Origin: DATJLQ01 sp035509415
GTDB taxonomy: Bacteria > Pseudomonadota > Alphaproteobacteria > JACZXZ01
Direction: 5' to 3'
Length of the DNA stretch: 64,000 nucleotides
NCBI GenBank assembly: GCA_035509415.1
Contig: DATJLQ010000132.1
Coordinates: 6,645-70,644 of the forward strand
Below, in pieces: positions 24,372-33,657 of this stretch (position 1 is its first letter; each line of letters starts with the position of its first letter). The position numbers and the translations under genes are program-made. Under the pieces are notes generated by a model. That model was not told the origin of the DNA and made no database searches. It was given only the letters and a program-made list of their open reading frames with translations.

Positions 24372-25685
24372 ATGCGTATCGCCATCTTCGCCCATGAATT
24401 CCCGAGCCCGAGCGAGACCTTCGTGCTCGATCACGCGATCGGTCTCGTCGAGCGCGGCCACGACGTCGCCGTGTTCGCCGATGCGCCGCGCGCCGGGACG
24501 CCGCTTCCGCCTGAGTTCGAAGCGCACCGGCTCGACGCCCGCAGCTTCCATCCGGACATCCCCGCAAGCCATGGACGACGCGTGCGAAACGCCATCGTTC
24601 CGGCCTTGGAGCTCGGACGGCACCGGCTTCCCCTGGCACTGAGGTCGCTCGATGCGATGCGCCACGGGCACGATGCCTTGTCGTTGCGTCTGCTTTATTG
24701 GAGCGCGCTCCTCGCGCGCCAGCCGCCCTTCGACCTGATCCATTGCCATTTCGGCCCGATCGGCGATTGGGTCGCGACCTTGCGCGAGATCGGCGCGATC
24801 CGGGGCCGCCTGGTCACGACCTTTCACGGCGTCGACGTGAGCGCGCTTCTCGGCGGCGCGCCGCAACGCTACCGGCAACTCTTCGCGCGCGGCGACCTCT
24901 TCCTCGCGGTTTCGGATCATTGGCGCGCGCGCCTCGCGGCGCTCGGCTGCGACGAGGCGCGTCTTCTGACCCAGCGCATGGGCGTCGATCTCGCGCGTTT
25001 CCGCTTTCGCGCGCGCCGGCCCGAGGTGGGAGCGCCGCTCCGCATCCTGACCGTCGGCCGGCTGGTCGAGAAGAAGGGCGTCGATTGGGCGCTACGCGCG
25101 GTCGCGCGCGCTTGTGGGCAAGGTGTTTCGCTCAGGCACACGATCGTCGGCGACGGGCCGATGCGCGCAGCCCTCGAGCGCGAGGCGCTCGGTCTCGGTC
25201 TCGAGCGCGTGGTCGAGTTCCTCGGCTGGCGGAGCCGCGCCGAGGTGGCCTCGCTCATGGACCGGCACGACGTCATCCTGGCGCCCAGCGTCACCAGCGA
25301 CGCAGGCGATCAGGAGGGCATTCCCGTGACGCTCATGGAGGCGATGGCGGCCGGCATGATCGTGGTCTCGACGCGCCATAGCGGCATCCCCGAGCTGGTC
25401 GAAAGCGGGATCACGGGATTTTTGGCGCCCGAGCGGGACGCGGCGTCGCTCGCGCATTTCCTCTGCCACCTCGCCGACGCGCCGGCGGAGTTCGAGCGCA
25501 TGGGCCTCGCCGCGCGCGGGAAGATCGAGCGTGAGTACGACCGCGCGAAGCTCGATCGGCGGCTCGAGGCGATCTATGCCCGGCTGCTCGCGACAGAAAC
25601 AAATGCGCGCGATGAAATCGGGCTGAGCCCCCGCGCCGCACGCGACGCTCACGCGCCGAGCGGCGTGCCGTCCTCGTCCGAGTGA
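24372..25685 (+). CDS. Family 4 glycosyltransferase (colanic acid WcaL-like)
   Basis: 437-residue glycosyltransferase. It starts MRIAIFAHEFPSPSETFVLD, the pattern of WcaL/AmsK-like enzymes, and has DLIHCHFGPIGDWVATL, then VTTFHGVDVSALLG in the acceptor domain. The donor domain has ILTVGRLVEKKGVDWALRA and DQEGIPVTLMEAMAAGMIVV, with the conserved E-x7-E spacing. GGAGAAA lies just before the ATG at 24372. It ends the plus-strand operon. Its last 37 bases overlap the end of the convergent beta-helix gene (25649), an unusual tail-to-tail overlap. Confidence 0.9.
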   Translation: MRIAIFAHEFPSPSETFVLDHAIGLVERGHDVAVFADAPRAGTPLPPEFEAHRLDARSFHPDIPASHGRRVRNAIVPALELGRHRLPLALRSLDAMRHGHDALSLRLLYWSALLARQPPFDLIHCHFGPIGDWVATLREIGAIRGRLVTTFHGVDVSALLGGAPQRYRQLFARGDLFLAVSDHWRARLAALGCDEARLLTQRMGVDLARFRFRARRPEVGAPLRILTVGRLVEKKGVDWALRAVARACGQGVSLRHTIVGDGPMRAALEREALGLGLERVVEFLGWRSRAEVASLMDRHDVILAPSVTSDAGDQEGIPVTLMEAMAAGMIVVSTRHSGIPELVESGITGFLAPERDAASLAHFLCHLADAPAEFERMGLAARGKIEREYDRAKLDRRLEAIYARLLATETNARDEIGLSPRAARDAHAPSGVPSSSE

Positions 25686-26917
25686 GGCGGGCCGTTCTTG
25701 ATGCGAAGCCGGCCCTTGGCGTCGACCCAAAGCCGGTAGGTCCCGAGCTGGATCAGGTCGGCGCCGTTCCACGCGGCGCCGAAGCGCGCACCGGCGCCGC
25801 CCGTGCCGAGCTCGACCGCGCCGAGCCCGGCCGCGCGATCGACGCCGCCGCTGCAGCCGATGAGCGCGATGCCCGCGTCGGGCCGGCCCGCGAGCTTCGC
25901 GAGCTTGGCCTCCTTGGCGGCACCGCCCCCGCTCGCGCGGCAGCCGATCATGGTGAGCTCGCCCGTCACGTAAGCGCTCACGAGATGGGTCTGGCGATAG
26001 ATCGAATAGGCGGTGCAGCCGACGAGGGTACCGAAATTCAGGAGCCGCAGCCCGGCGTCGCCGGCCGCGAAATTCGCCGCACTCTGATGGTTGTTCTCGA
26101 AGCCGCAATTCGAAAGCAGCGTGCAGCCGTTGGTCGCGGCAAGGCCGAACTTGCCGTTGAGCAGGAAATAGCAGCCATGGAAGCCCACATCGGCGGCGCC
26201 GTTCGCGATCAGCGCCCCTTGCTCGCGGTTGCCGCCGAAGACGCAGCCGAAGACATGCACCGCCGAGAGGACCGTGTTCTCGGGCCCGTGGCTGAAGACG
26301 GCACCGTTGCCCTTGTTGTCGCGGAAATAGCTGTTGAAGACTTGGCCCTCGAATACGTTCCCAACGAGCTCGAGGCCGGTGCCGCCGCAACCCTGTACGG
26401 TGAGATCGCGTAGGCAAAAATTGTAGAAATAGGTGCCGCGCCGGCCGCTGTCGATCGAGAGGCCGGCACCCTCGCCGCCGTTTCCTTGAATCCCCAAGCC
26501 CTCGATCACGGTGAAACGCAGCGTCGCCTCGTTCACGAGCCGGATGACCGGGCTTCCGTCCCGGATGTCGGAGAGAATCACGGCACCATGGGCGAGGATG
26601 CCGTTGCCGCGCGTGATGTTCCCGTCGGCCCCGTGCACGGTCGCGATGCGGAGCGTGCGCGTGATTCGGTAGGCGCCGGGCGGAATGCGGAGATAGGCCG
26701 CCTTGTCGCCCGCGAAAGCCCGGTCGAGCGCTTTCTGGAGGGCTGCGGTGTCGTCGCTCCGGCCGTCGCCCTTGGCGCCGAAGCGGTCGGCCGACAGCAT
26801 CGGCGTCGTCGGGTCGGGGGCCGCGGAAGCGCGCGTCGAGGCGAGCGTTGCGGCGCTGCCGAGGCCCGCCAGCGCCCCGGTGCCGGCGATGAGGGTGCGG
26901 CGATTGATCCCGCTCAC
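25649..26917 (-). CDS. Tat-exported right-handed beta-helix protein (pectate-lyase-like fold)
   Basis: 422-residue exported protein. The leader MSGINRRTLIAGTGALAGLG is a clear twin-arginine signal. Next comes the N-terminal pectate lyase superfamily segment, SADRFGAKGDGRSDDTAALQ, then many short beta-helix repeats. Such proteins act as polysaccharide lyases, hydrolases or epimerases, so it may trim or modify the polymer made by this locus. No catalytic residues can be assigned by eye. It starts with GTG at 26917, preceded by GAGGG, and overlaps the stop of the upstream glycosyltransferase gene by four bases. It overlaps the convergent gene 24372-25685 by 37 bases. Confidence 0.8.
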   Translation of the reverse strand: MSGINRRTLIAGTGALAGLGSAATLASTRASAAPDPTTPMLSADRFGAKGDGRSDDTAALQKALDRAFAGDKAAYLRIPPGAYRITRTLRIATVHGADGNITRGNGILAHGAVILSDIRDGSPVIRLVNEATLRFTVIEGLGIQGNGGEGAGLSIDSGRRGTYFYNFCLRDLTVQGCGGTGLELVGNVFEGQVFNSYFRDNKGNGAVFSHGPENTVLSAVHVFGCVFGGNREQGALIANGAADVGFHGCYFLLNGKFGLAATNGCTLLSNCGFENNHQSAANFAAGDAGLRLLNFGTLVGCTAYSIYRQTHLVSAYVTGELTMIGCRASGGGAAKEAKLAKLAGRPDAGIALIGCSGGVDRAAGLGAVELGTGGAGARFGAAWNGADLIQLGTYRLWVDAKGRLRIKNGPPHSDEDGTPLGA

Positions 26918-28167
26918 GGCACCCTCGCGAGAATACGCCGGTAGAGCGCCCGGTATTGCTGCGCCACGATCGCGATGTCGAAGGCGCTCGCCGCCTTGCG
27001 CCGCGCCTTGTCGCCGAGGCGGCGCGTGCGGTCCGGGTCCGCGAGGCACCAGGCCATGCCGTCCGCGAGCGCGGCACTGTCGAACGGCGTCGCGAGATAG
27101 CCGGTCTCCTGGTGGTCGACGATGTCGACCGGCCCGCCGCTTTCGAACGCCACGACCGGCGTGCCGCAGGCCATCGCCTCGACCAGCGTCTTGCCGAACG
27201 CCTCCTGGGCGGACGGGGCGACCATCACGTCGGCCGCCGCATAGAGACGCGCGAGGGCCTTGTCGTCCTCGATCCAGCCGACCGACCGGGTCGGGAGCCC
27301 GAGGTCCGGCAGCGCCTCCTTGCCCCGATAGCCGAATACGACGATCTCGGCCCGCTCGGCGCCGCCGCGTCCCGCGAGGCAACGCGCCGCCTCGACGAAA
27401 TGCGCGAAACCCTTGCGCGGATCGTCGAGCGCTCCCACCGCGCCGTACAAGATTTGATGCCGGCCCGCCTCGAAATTCCACGCCGCCTTCGCAGCACTCT
27501 TGTCGACCGCGCGGAAGCGGCGCGTGTCGATGCCGTTCGGAATGACCGTGATCGGCATGTCCTCGAAGATCGGCGTCTTCTCGGCGCATTCGGCGAGCCA
27601 GGTGCTGATTGCGACGAGCCAGAGATCGGTCCCGCTCCATTCGTCCTTCTTGCGCAGCCAGGTCCGGTGGCTGACGTCGTCGCGATCGTTCGAGCGCAGT
27701 TGGGGACAGAGGCCGCAGCCCGCGAGATAGCGCTCGCAGCCGGCGGAATAATGGCAGCCGCCGGTGAGCGCCCACATGTCGCGTAGCGTCCAGACCACGG
27801 GGCAGCGGAACCGCCTCAGGAGATCGAGCGGCACGAAGCCCCCTCCCACCCAATGGAGATGCACGAGGTCGGGCGCGAGCGCCTCGACCGCGCGATCCAC
27901 CTGGGAGGGCAGCCAGCCGAGGGTCCAGAAGGAATCGGCCGTGCGCCGGTAGCGGTAGAGCGGCAGCGTGTCGAGCGCCACGCGCGCGCGGTTCGAGAGG
28001 CGGCCGAGCGTGCCGCCATATTGCACCACGTCCTCGTCGTCGCCGTATTTGCGCGCGACCAGCATGGTCGAATCGACACCCTGCTGCTTCAGCTCGCGAT
28101 GCAGCCAATAGGCCCCGCGCGCGGCCCCGCCCATGACGTCGAAGGTGCTGAGATGGAGCACGCGCAT
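26914..28167 (-). CDS. Family 4 glycosyltransferase
   Basis: 417-residue glycosyltransferase. The N-terminus MRVLHLSTFDVMGGAARGAY has the glycine-rich loop of the family. DLVHLHWVGGGFVPLDLL and WTLRDMWALTGGCHYSAGC follow, the latter typical of colanic-acid-type enzymes with a cysteine-rich loop (four cysteines between about residues 140 and 165). The donor domain carries ILYGAVGALDDPRKGFAHF and EAFGKTLVEAMACGTPVVAF. AGGGTGAGG lies upstream of the ATG at 28167. It sits four bases downstream of the polymerase gene in the minus-strand operon 32310-25649. Sugar specificity is unknown. Confidence 0.9.
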   Translation of the reverse strand: MRVLHLSTFDVMGGAARGAYWLHRELKQQGVDSTMLVARKYGDDEDVVQYGGTLGRLSNRARVALDTLPLYRYRRTADSFWTLGWLPSQVDRAVEALAPDLVHLHWVGGGFVPLDLLRRFRCPVVWTLRDMWALTGGCHYSAGCERYLAGCGLCPQLRSNDRDDVSHRTWLRKKDEWSGTDLWLVAISTWLAECAEKTPIFEDMPITVIPNGIDTRRFRAVDKSAAKAAWNFEAGRHQILYGAVGALDDPRKGFAHFVEAARCLAGRGGAERAEIVVFGYRGKEALPDLGLPTRSVGWIEDDKALARLYAAADVMVAPSAQEAFGKTLVEAMACGTPVVAFESGGPVDIVDHQETGYLATPFDSAALADGMAWCLADPDRTRRLGDKARRKAASAFDIAIVAQQYRALYRRILARVP

Positions 28168-28171
28168 GGCC

Positions 28172-29524
28172 TCACCCTGGATCGGACAGGGCGCCGTGCG
28201 GCGCCAGGATGCGCGGCTCGATCCGGACGCGGCCGCGCACGAACAGCCGCTCGCGCTCATGCAGGATGGTGAGCGCGCAGCCGAGGAAGAACACGGTCCA
28301 GGTCTTAGGCGAGACGTAGGCGCCCGACGCCTGGCCCAGCACGGACCACACGATCCAGCAGAAGGCGATGCTCGTCGCACCCAGCTCGTGAAGCAGAAAA
28401 GACAGTCCTATCAATAGGATGACGCCCCACACGACGCCCAGATAAATCCAGTGCGCCCAGAAATAATTGGCGAGCGCGTGAATCGAGCTGCCGTAATTCC
28501 AATCATGGGCGAGGTCGGCGCTGCGCTCGAAGGTCTGCCGGATCGAATCGGCGATGAAGGGCTCGCCCGTGAGACCGGCGCCGGCGATCGGATAATGCTC
28601 GACCGTTTTGCGCGCGACCACGGCGGGCGCGACGATGCGCGCGAAGAAGCTCGGATCGGCGCCGCTTTGGATCGCGTCGATGCGCTCGGCGTAGAGCGTG
28701 CGGGAGAGATAGAGGCAGGCGCCCAAGAGCGCGATCATGAGTGCCACCGTCGCCGTGACGCGCGCGGGATTGTAGCCGAGGCCGCCCGCGCGCGGCTCCC
28801 GCGCCGCGAGCAGGATCTCGTAGGCCGGAACCAGGACGAGGCCGAGAACGAGGGTCGGGCCGCGCATGAGATAGAAGGCGGCGGCGAAGAAGGCGCCGTA
28901 GAGCGGAAGCTTCCAGCGCCGCTGCGACAGCACGTACCAGGCGAACGCGAAGAGCGTGAAGCCGAAGCTGACGGCCGACGGCTCCGAGGTGAACAGCTTC
29001 GGCCGGATGCGCCCGTAGAGCAGCTCGTCGCGCGCGTCGGATTCGTAGAGTCCGAAGCTGTAGACGTGGTCGCGGAACCAGTTGCTCAAATCGCGGAACG
29101 GCGCAAAATAATTCTCGAGCGCGCAGCCCACGATGATCCCGAGCGTGAAAAGGAGAAAGATGCGCGCGAGGCGGGCGCGGTCGTAGGCGAGCATCGTGAC
29201 GAAGACCGCGTAGCAGATGACGAAGGAATATGTCAGCTGAACCAGGCCGGTGAAGCGCTTCGAGAGGAATCCGTAGTCGCTCGCGGCGCAAATCGAAGCG
29301 AGATAGAGCAGGAGCACGAACAGGATCGCGCGCACGTGGCGCTCGTCGAGCCGGTGGAGCTGCTTCAGGAGCAGCACCATGCCCGCGGTGCCGGCCACCA
29401 CGTTCGGCACCGGCACCGTCGCCGTGAGCCTGATCTCGATGCCGAGATAGATGCCGGCGAGGAACAGGACCAGGAGAATGGTGTCGAGCGCGTCGGGCGC
29501 GCGCCATTCGGGTGCGCCGCTCAT
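28172..29524 (-). CDS. Wzy-type polysaccharide polymerase / O-antigen ligase-like membrane protein
   Basis: 450-residue inner-membrane protein with about ten or more hydrophobic segments and a large polar loop in the C-terminal half (RIDAIQSGADPSFFARIV, KTVEHYPIAGAGLTGEPF), the layout of Wzy polymerases and O-antigen ligases. It is the only such protein in the locus, so it most likely polymerises repeat units in the periplasm. The start at 29524 overlaps the stop of the upstream glycosyltransferase by four bases. Assignment rests on topology and context because this family has little sequence conservation. Confidence 0.78.
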   Translation of the reverse strand: MSGAPEWRAPDALDTILLVLFLAGIYLGIEIRLTATVPVPNVVAGTAGMVLLLKQLHRLDERHVRAILFVLLLYLASICAASDYGFLSKRFTGLVQLTYSFVICYAVFVTMLAYDRARLARIFLLFTLGIIVGCALENYFAPFRDLSNWFRDHVYSFGLYESDARDELLYGRIRPKLFTSEPSAVSFGFTLFAFAWYVLSQRRWKLPLYGAFFAAAFYLMRGPTLVLGLVLVPAYEILLAAREPRAGGLGYNPARVTATVALMIALLGACLYLSRTLYAERIDAIQSGADPSFFARIVAPAVVARKTVEHYPIAGAGLTGEPFIADSIRQTFERSADLAHDWNYGSSIHALANYFWAHWIYLGVVWGVILLIGLSFLLHELGATSIAFCWIVWSVLGQASGAYVSPKTWTVFFLGCALTILHERERLFVRGRVRIEPRILAPHGALSDPG

Positions 29525-30798
29525 GGGGCGGCCAGCGCGGGAAGCGCCCCTTCGCCGAGGCCGGGGAGATCGGGAAGGTCGGGGAGCTCGGGCTCGGAGG
29601 CGGCGGCCGCAAGCGCCGCGATCGACGCGCGCAGCCGCTCGCCCCGGCTCGCCCAGTCGAATTCCCGGTCGCAAGCGGCATAGGCGCGCGTCTGAACGGC
29701 GTCGAGCAATGTCAAATCGTCGAGGGCCGCGACCGCACCGCGCGCGAGCGAGCCGTAATCGCCATAAGCAAGCACGCTGTCTCCGGGCGCGAGCGGCGTT
29801 CCGGCGAGGCAGCTTTCGAGCGTCGCGATCGGGACGCGGTTGAAGACGTAGGTCAGGATCTTGAGCTTGAAGCCGCCGCCGAGACGCTCGGGCAGGATCG
29901 CGAGGCGCGCGTTGCCGAGATAGGGCTCGACGCGCGAAACCTCGCCGACGAAGCGCGTCGCCGCGGTCTTGCGCGCGAGGGCCCTGAGGAATTCAGGCCG
30001 GCCGTTTCCGACCACGATCAGCTCGGCGCCGGCGGCAGCGAACAGAGGATCGGCGACCGCGAGGAACGCCTCGAGATTTGCCTGCTTCGCGATCCATTCG
30101 AAGCTGCCGACGATGGCGGCGCGGCGTGGAATCGTCTCATCGATCCGGCGCGCGGCGACGCGGCCCTCGGCATAGCCGGGCGTCAGGACGATGGTCGGCC
30201 GGCCCGGGCGCTCGGCCGCGAATTTGGCCGCGTCCGCCGAGGTGATCGCGGTCACGAGATCCGCCGCCGCCACGATCTCGCGCTCGAGCCCCGCGACCTT
30301 GCGCGCGTCGGATTTGAGATAGAGGCGCGCCAAGCCTCGGCCGGGCATGTTCGCCGCGAGGTCGGCGCGCATCGTCGTCTCGTGGTTATGCGCGACATAG
30401 ACCAGCCTCGGCCGCGCGCGCCCGACGACCGCGGCCGCTTGCAACAATGCCAGCGCCCAGCCCGCATAAAGCCCGTCGAGGACGACGCAGTCCCAGGGCT
30501 CGCGGCGCAGAAGCGACTTGAACCGCGCGCGCATCTCGCGCGTGGCCGAACGATGCACGACATGGGGCAAGTCCGAGAGGACGCTCTGCCAGGCGGCGTT
30601 GCGCCGCGCTCCCGCGAGACGCCAGGTGACCCGCCCTTCGACGTCGCCGTCGCGACGCGCCGAATGCCGATGGGCGCCGCACAGCACCTCGAGCTCGGCC
30701 CCCGCGGCGGCGAACGCCTCGATGAGACGGCCCGAATAGATGCGCTGTCCGTCGTGCGCCGGCGTCGGATCGATCCACGTCAACCACAGGCATCGCAT
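29521..30798 (-). CDS. Glycosyltransferase (GT-B, family 4-like)
   Basis: 425-residue cytoplasmic glycosyltransferase. The N-terminal domain starts MRCLWLTWIDPTPAHDGQRI and has LVYVAHNHETTMRADLAANM. The donor domain carries AAIVGSFEWIAKQANLEAFL and RLAILPERLGGGFKLKILTY, the latter matching the GGGxKxK segment of GT4 enzymes that act on short acceptors. The C-terminus is a short Pro/Leu/Asp-rich tail (PELPDLPDLPGLGEG), probably unstructured. It overlaps the downstream polymerase gene by four bases and lies 36 bp after the priming transferase gene. Confidence 0.86.
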   Translation of the reverse strand: MRCLWLTWIDPTPAHDGQRIYSGRLIEAFAAAGAELEVLCGAHRHSARRDGDVEGRVTWRLAGARRNAAWQSVLSDLPHVVHRSATREMRARFKSLLRREPWDCVVLDGLYAGWALALLQAAAVVGRARPRLVYVAHNHETTMRADLAANMPGRGLARLYLKSDARKVAGLEREIVAAADLVTAITSADAAKFAAERPGRPTIVLTPGYAEGRVAARRIDETIPRRAAIVGSFEWIAKQANLEAFLAVADPLFAAAGAELIVVGNGRPEFLRALARKTAATRFVGEVSRVEPYLGNARLAILPERLGGGFKLKILTYVFNRVPIATLESCLAGTPLAPGDSVLAYGDYGSLARGAVAALDDLTLLDAVQTRAYAACDREFDWASRGERLRASIAALAAAASEPELPDLPDLPGLGEGALPALAAP

Positions 30799-30834
30799 GT
30801 CACGGCCGCGGATGTGGCGCGAGCGCGGTCCGGA

Positions 30835-32310
30835 TCAGAACGCGTTCGAGCCGGTGAAGCCCTTGAACAGGGTGAGCAGGATGATGCGCATGTCGAACCA
30901 GAGCGACCAATTGTCGATGTAGACGAGGTCGTGCTCGACCCGTTTCCGGATCTGCTCCAGCGTGTCGGTCTCGCCGCGCCAGCCATTGACCTGGGCCCAG
31001 CCGGTGATGCCCGGCTTCACGCGGTGGCGCGCGGTGTATTGGCGCACGGCTTCCTGGTAGAGGCGCCCGGCCGCCTTGGCCGAAAGCGCGTGCGGCCGCG
31101 GCCCCACGATCGACATCTCGCCGCGCAGCACGTTGATGAATTGCGGCAGCTCGTCGAGGCTGTACTTGCGCAGGAACGCCCCGAGCCGCGTGATGCGCGG
31201 ATCGTTCCGGCGCGTGAGCTGCTCCGCGTTCGGGTCGCGCTGGTCGTCGTACATGGTGCGGAACTTGAACACCTGGATGTACTGGTTGTTGAAGCCGTAG
31301 CGCCGCTGCTTGAAGAAGACCGGGCCCGGCGTCTCGAGCTTGATGAGGAGCGCGATCGCCGCCATCGCGGGCGCGATCAGCGCCAGGATGAGCGCACCCA
31401 GGACGCGGTCCTCGAGCGCCTTCACGATGAGGCGCCAGTCCGTGAGCGGCCGGTCGAATACGGTGAGGACCGAAAGCCCGTCGACCGAGCGGGAGCTCAG
31501 ATTGGCGAAGGGCGCGCCGAGCCCGCCCGGACAATAGAGCACGTCGACCGGAAGCTCGCGCAACCGGCCGAGGACGCGCAAGAGCCGCCCCTCCTCGGCG
31601 GGCGGGATCGCGACGATGACGGTCTCGACCGCATCGCGCCGCACCAGGCGCACGAGCGATGCAAGATCGCCGATCCCGCTCGCGCCCGCGCGCCGGTCCG
31701 AGAACAGACCCACGATGCGCACCTCCGAATCCGGCCGGGTCCCGAAATGGCGCGCGACCCGCTGCGCGGCCTGAACGGTGCCGATCACGGCGACGCTGCG
31801 GCACAAGCGCCCGGCCGCGGACCAGCGCCGGATCTGCGCCCGCATGAGCGCCCGTGCCGTCACCAGCAGCGCCGCGGTCGAGCCGAACCACAGCACGCTC
31901 CAAAGACGCGAATAGTCGCCCGAGGTCTTGGTCAAGTAGCTGATCGCGATCAGCATGAACATGGTGACCGACCAGCCGCCCAAGGTGCGGCTGATCGGGA
32001 TGCGGCGATGGGCGAGCGCCTCGAAACCGTAAAGGCCCATGGCGCGGAATACGTTGACGCCGAGCAGGACGCCGAGGAGCGACACGAGCGCGTAGTCCGA
32101 CCAGCGCGAGTAGGGATCGTGCAGCAGCCAAATGAGGTAGGCGCCGTAGCTGCAGCCGAAGACGATCGCGGCGTCGAGCATCGCCATGGTGCCGCACACC
32201 ACCGGCTTCGAAAGGCGCGGGCTCGCGGCGGGCGCATCGGTGGCGCCCGCGACGCCGATATTTCCCGTCAACGTCGTCGCGCGTCCGTCGCTTGCCATGT
32301 AACGCTCCAT
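30835..32310 (-). CDS. Priming undecaprenyl-phosphate sugar-1-phosphate transferase (WcaJ/PssY type)
   Basis: 491-residue inner-membrane enzyme that loads the first sugar-1-phosphate onto undecaprenyl phosphate, starting each repeat unit. About five N-terminal hydrophobic segments lead to a CoA-binding-like middle domain (SVAVIGTVQAAQRVARHF). The C-terminal catalytic bacterial sugar transferase domain carries KRRYGFNNQYIQVFKFRTM, the DDP/RRNDPRITRLGAFLRKYS segment, LDELPQFINVLRGEMSIVGP and KPGITGWAQVNGWRGETDT. The full-length WcaJ-like form most often uses UDP-glucose, consistent with galU nearby. The ATG at 32310 or 32298 is possible. It opens the second minus-strand operon. Confidence 0.95.
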   Translation of the reverse strand: MERYMASDGRATTLTGNIGVAGATDAPAASPRLSKPVVCGTMAMLDAAIVFGCSYGAYLIWLLHDPYSRWSDYALVSLLGVLLGVNVFRAMGLYGFEALAHRRIPISRTLGGWSVTMFMLIAISYLTKTSGDYSRLWSVLWFGSTAALLVTARALMRAQIRRWSAAGRLCRSVAVIGTVQAAQRVARHFGTRPDSEVRIVGLFSDRRAGASGIGDLASLVRLVRRDAVETVIVAIPPAEEGRLLRVLGRLRELPVDVLYCPGGLGAPFANLSSRSVDGLSVLTVFDRPLTDWRLIVKALEDRVLGALILALIAPAMAAIALLIKLETPGPVFFKQRRYGFNNQYIQVFKFRTMYDDQRDPNAEQLTRRNDPRITRLGAFLRKYSLDELPQFINVLRGEMSIVGPRPHALSAKAAGRLYQEAVRQYTARHRVKPGITGWAQVNGWRGETDTLEQIRKRVEHDLVYIDNWSLWFDMRIILLTLFKGFTGSNAF

Positions 32311-32384
32311 GCTCAGGATCGAACTCGATCTCCCGAGTGTGGCGCGTCAGGCGCGGAAGGCGCGTGACCAAGCGGGGACGGCTT

Positions 32385-32399
32385 GTGATCATTCGGAGG
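32385..32399 (-). promoter_or_regulatory. TCAC-type element upstream of the priming transferase operon
   Basis: Reads CCTCCGAATGATCAC towards the priming transferase gene, 75 bp before its start, in the 99-bp gap after the preceding glycosyltransferase gene. Fourteen of 15 positions match CCACCGAATGATCAC; one half-site base differs. Confidence 0.6.
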
Positions 32400-32409
32400 C
32401 CGGCGCGCA

Positions 32410-33657
32410 TCAGGCGGCTCTTTCCGCGATCGGCGTGGGCGCTTTCGCTTCCACGAGCCGGTCGACGATGGTCGCGACGAAGTCCCCGGGCGAGCGGTTG
32501 GCGGCGAAGCGCGCCATTCCCGCGGGATCGGCCACGCTGGCGGGTCCGGAGCGCGCGATCCGGGCGATCGCATCGGCGATTTCGCTTGGATTTGTCGTAT
32601 CGACCGCGAGACCGAGGCGATAATCGCGCGCGAAGCGGCCGAGCAGGCCGAAGGACTGGGTGACGATCGGCCGTCCGAGCTTCGCCGCCCATAGCAGCAC
32701 GCCGCTCGAGCCGACGAAGCGTTGGTAAGGGGCGAGCACCGCGTCGCTCGCCTCGACCAGGGTCGCGACCTCGCGATCCGACAGCCAGCGATCCACGAGG
32801 CGCAGCCAAAGCTCGGGCCGCGTGGCCGAAAGCTTTCGAAGGCGCGTGCGGAGCTCGGCGCGAATCGCGGGATCGACTTGACCCGCGATGGCGACCGCGA
32901 TCTTGCGCGCGATTTCGGGCTCCAACCGCGCAAGCGCCTCGATGAGCGCGAAAACGCCCTTCCGCTCGGTCAACGACCCGAACAGCACGAAGCGCGTGCG
33001 CGCGACGGGGAATCGAACGGCCGGGGACGTCGCGACGAGCCCGGCCGGCAAGGGTGCCGCCGGATCGGGAATCGTGTGGACCTTGCTTCCATGGCGATAA
33101 TGGCGCCGTGCATAAGGCGTGAAATAGGGATCGAGGGAGAAGAGTGCGGCGAGCGCCGGGTGGCGCAGCATGGCCGGATAGAGAAGGCGCTTCCGCACAT
33201 CGCGCAGCCGCTCGGCCGCACCCGGCCGATAGGGGCCGAGGCTCGGATAATGGACCGAGGGGCGGAACAGGATGCCCGCGAGGCGCAGCCCGTGGGTCGG
33301 GAGCTGGAGGGCGAGCGGCAACGAGAGATGATCGAGGCCGAGGAAGAATCCCGTGTCGGCGCCGCAGTCGCGCGCGTAGCGCCCCATCGCGCGCCAGCGC
33401 GAAAAGGCGCTGGTCGCAAGCCTCGAGGCGAGGCAGCCCGCGACCTCGCCGGGGGCCAGCGTCGCGACCCGAATGTCGTCGATCGATTCCGCCGCCATCA
33501 TCTCGGCGAGGGGTGTCGCAAGCCCCGGGGCGACCGCCATCGAGAGACGCAGGCTCAGCCCGCGCGTGCAACGCGCGAGATGGGTCAGCCATTCGAGCGC
33601 GTGGCCGCGCGCATCGGGCTCGAGCACCAGCATATGCCGGGTTCCCTCAGGCGCCAT
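32410..33657 (-). CDS. Divergent glycosyltransferase
   Basis: 415-residue protein with a recognisable GT-B donor half (TRFVLFGSLTERKGVFALIE, ASDAVLAPYQRFVGSSGVLL, WAAKLGRPIVTQSFGLLGRF) but an N-terminal half unlike common GT4 enzymes. The usual conserved acidic E-x7-E region is not obvious. It overlaps the upstream glycosyltransferase by 11 bases (33647-33657), so translation is coupled. It ends the operon that starts at the export lipoprotein. It probably adds one sugar of the repeat unit; function as a transferase is inferred from the donor half and context. Confidence 0.75.
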   Translation of the reverse strand: MAPEGTRHMLVLEPDARGHALEWLTHLARCTRGLSLRLSMAVAPGLATPLAEMMAAESIDDIRVATLAPGEVAGCLASRLATSAFSRWRAMGRYARDCGADTGFFLGLDHLSLPLALQLPTHGLRLAGILFRPSVHYPSLGPYRPGAAERLRDVRKRLLYPAMLRHPALAALFSLDPYFTPYARRHYRHGSKVHTIPDPAAPLPAGLVATSPAVRFPVARTRFVLFGSLTERKGVFALIEALARLEPEIARKIAVAIAGQVDPAIRAELRTRLRKLSATRPELWLRLVDRWLSDREVATLVEASDAVLAPYQRFVGSSGVLLWAAKLGRPIVTQSFGLLGRFARDYRLGLAVDTTNPSEIADAIARIARSGPASVADPAGMARFAANRSPGDFVATIVDRLVEAKAPTPIAERAA

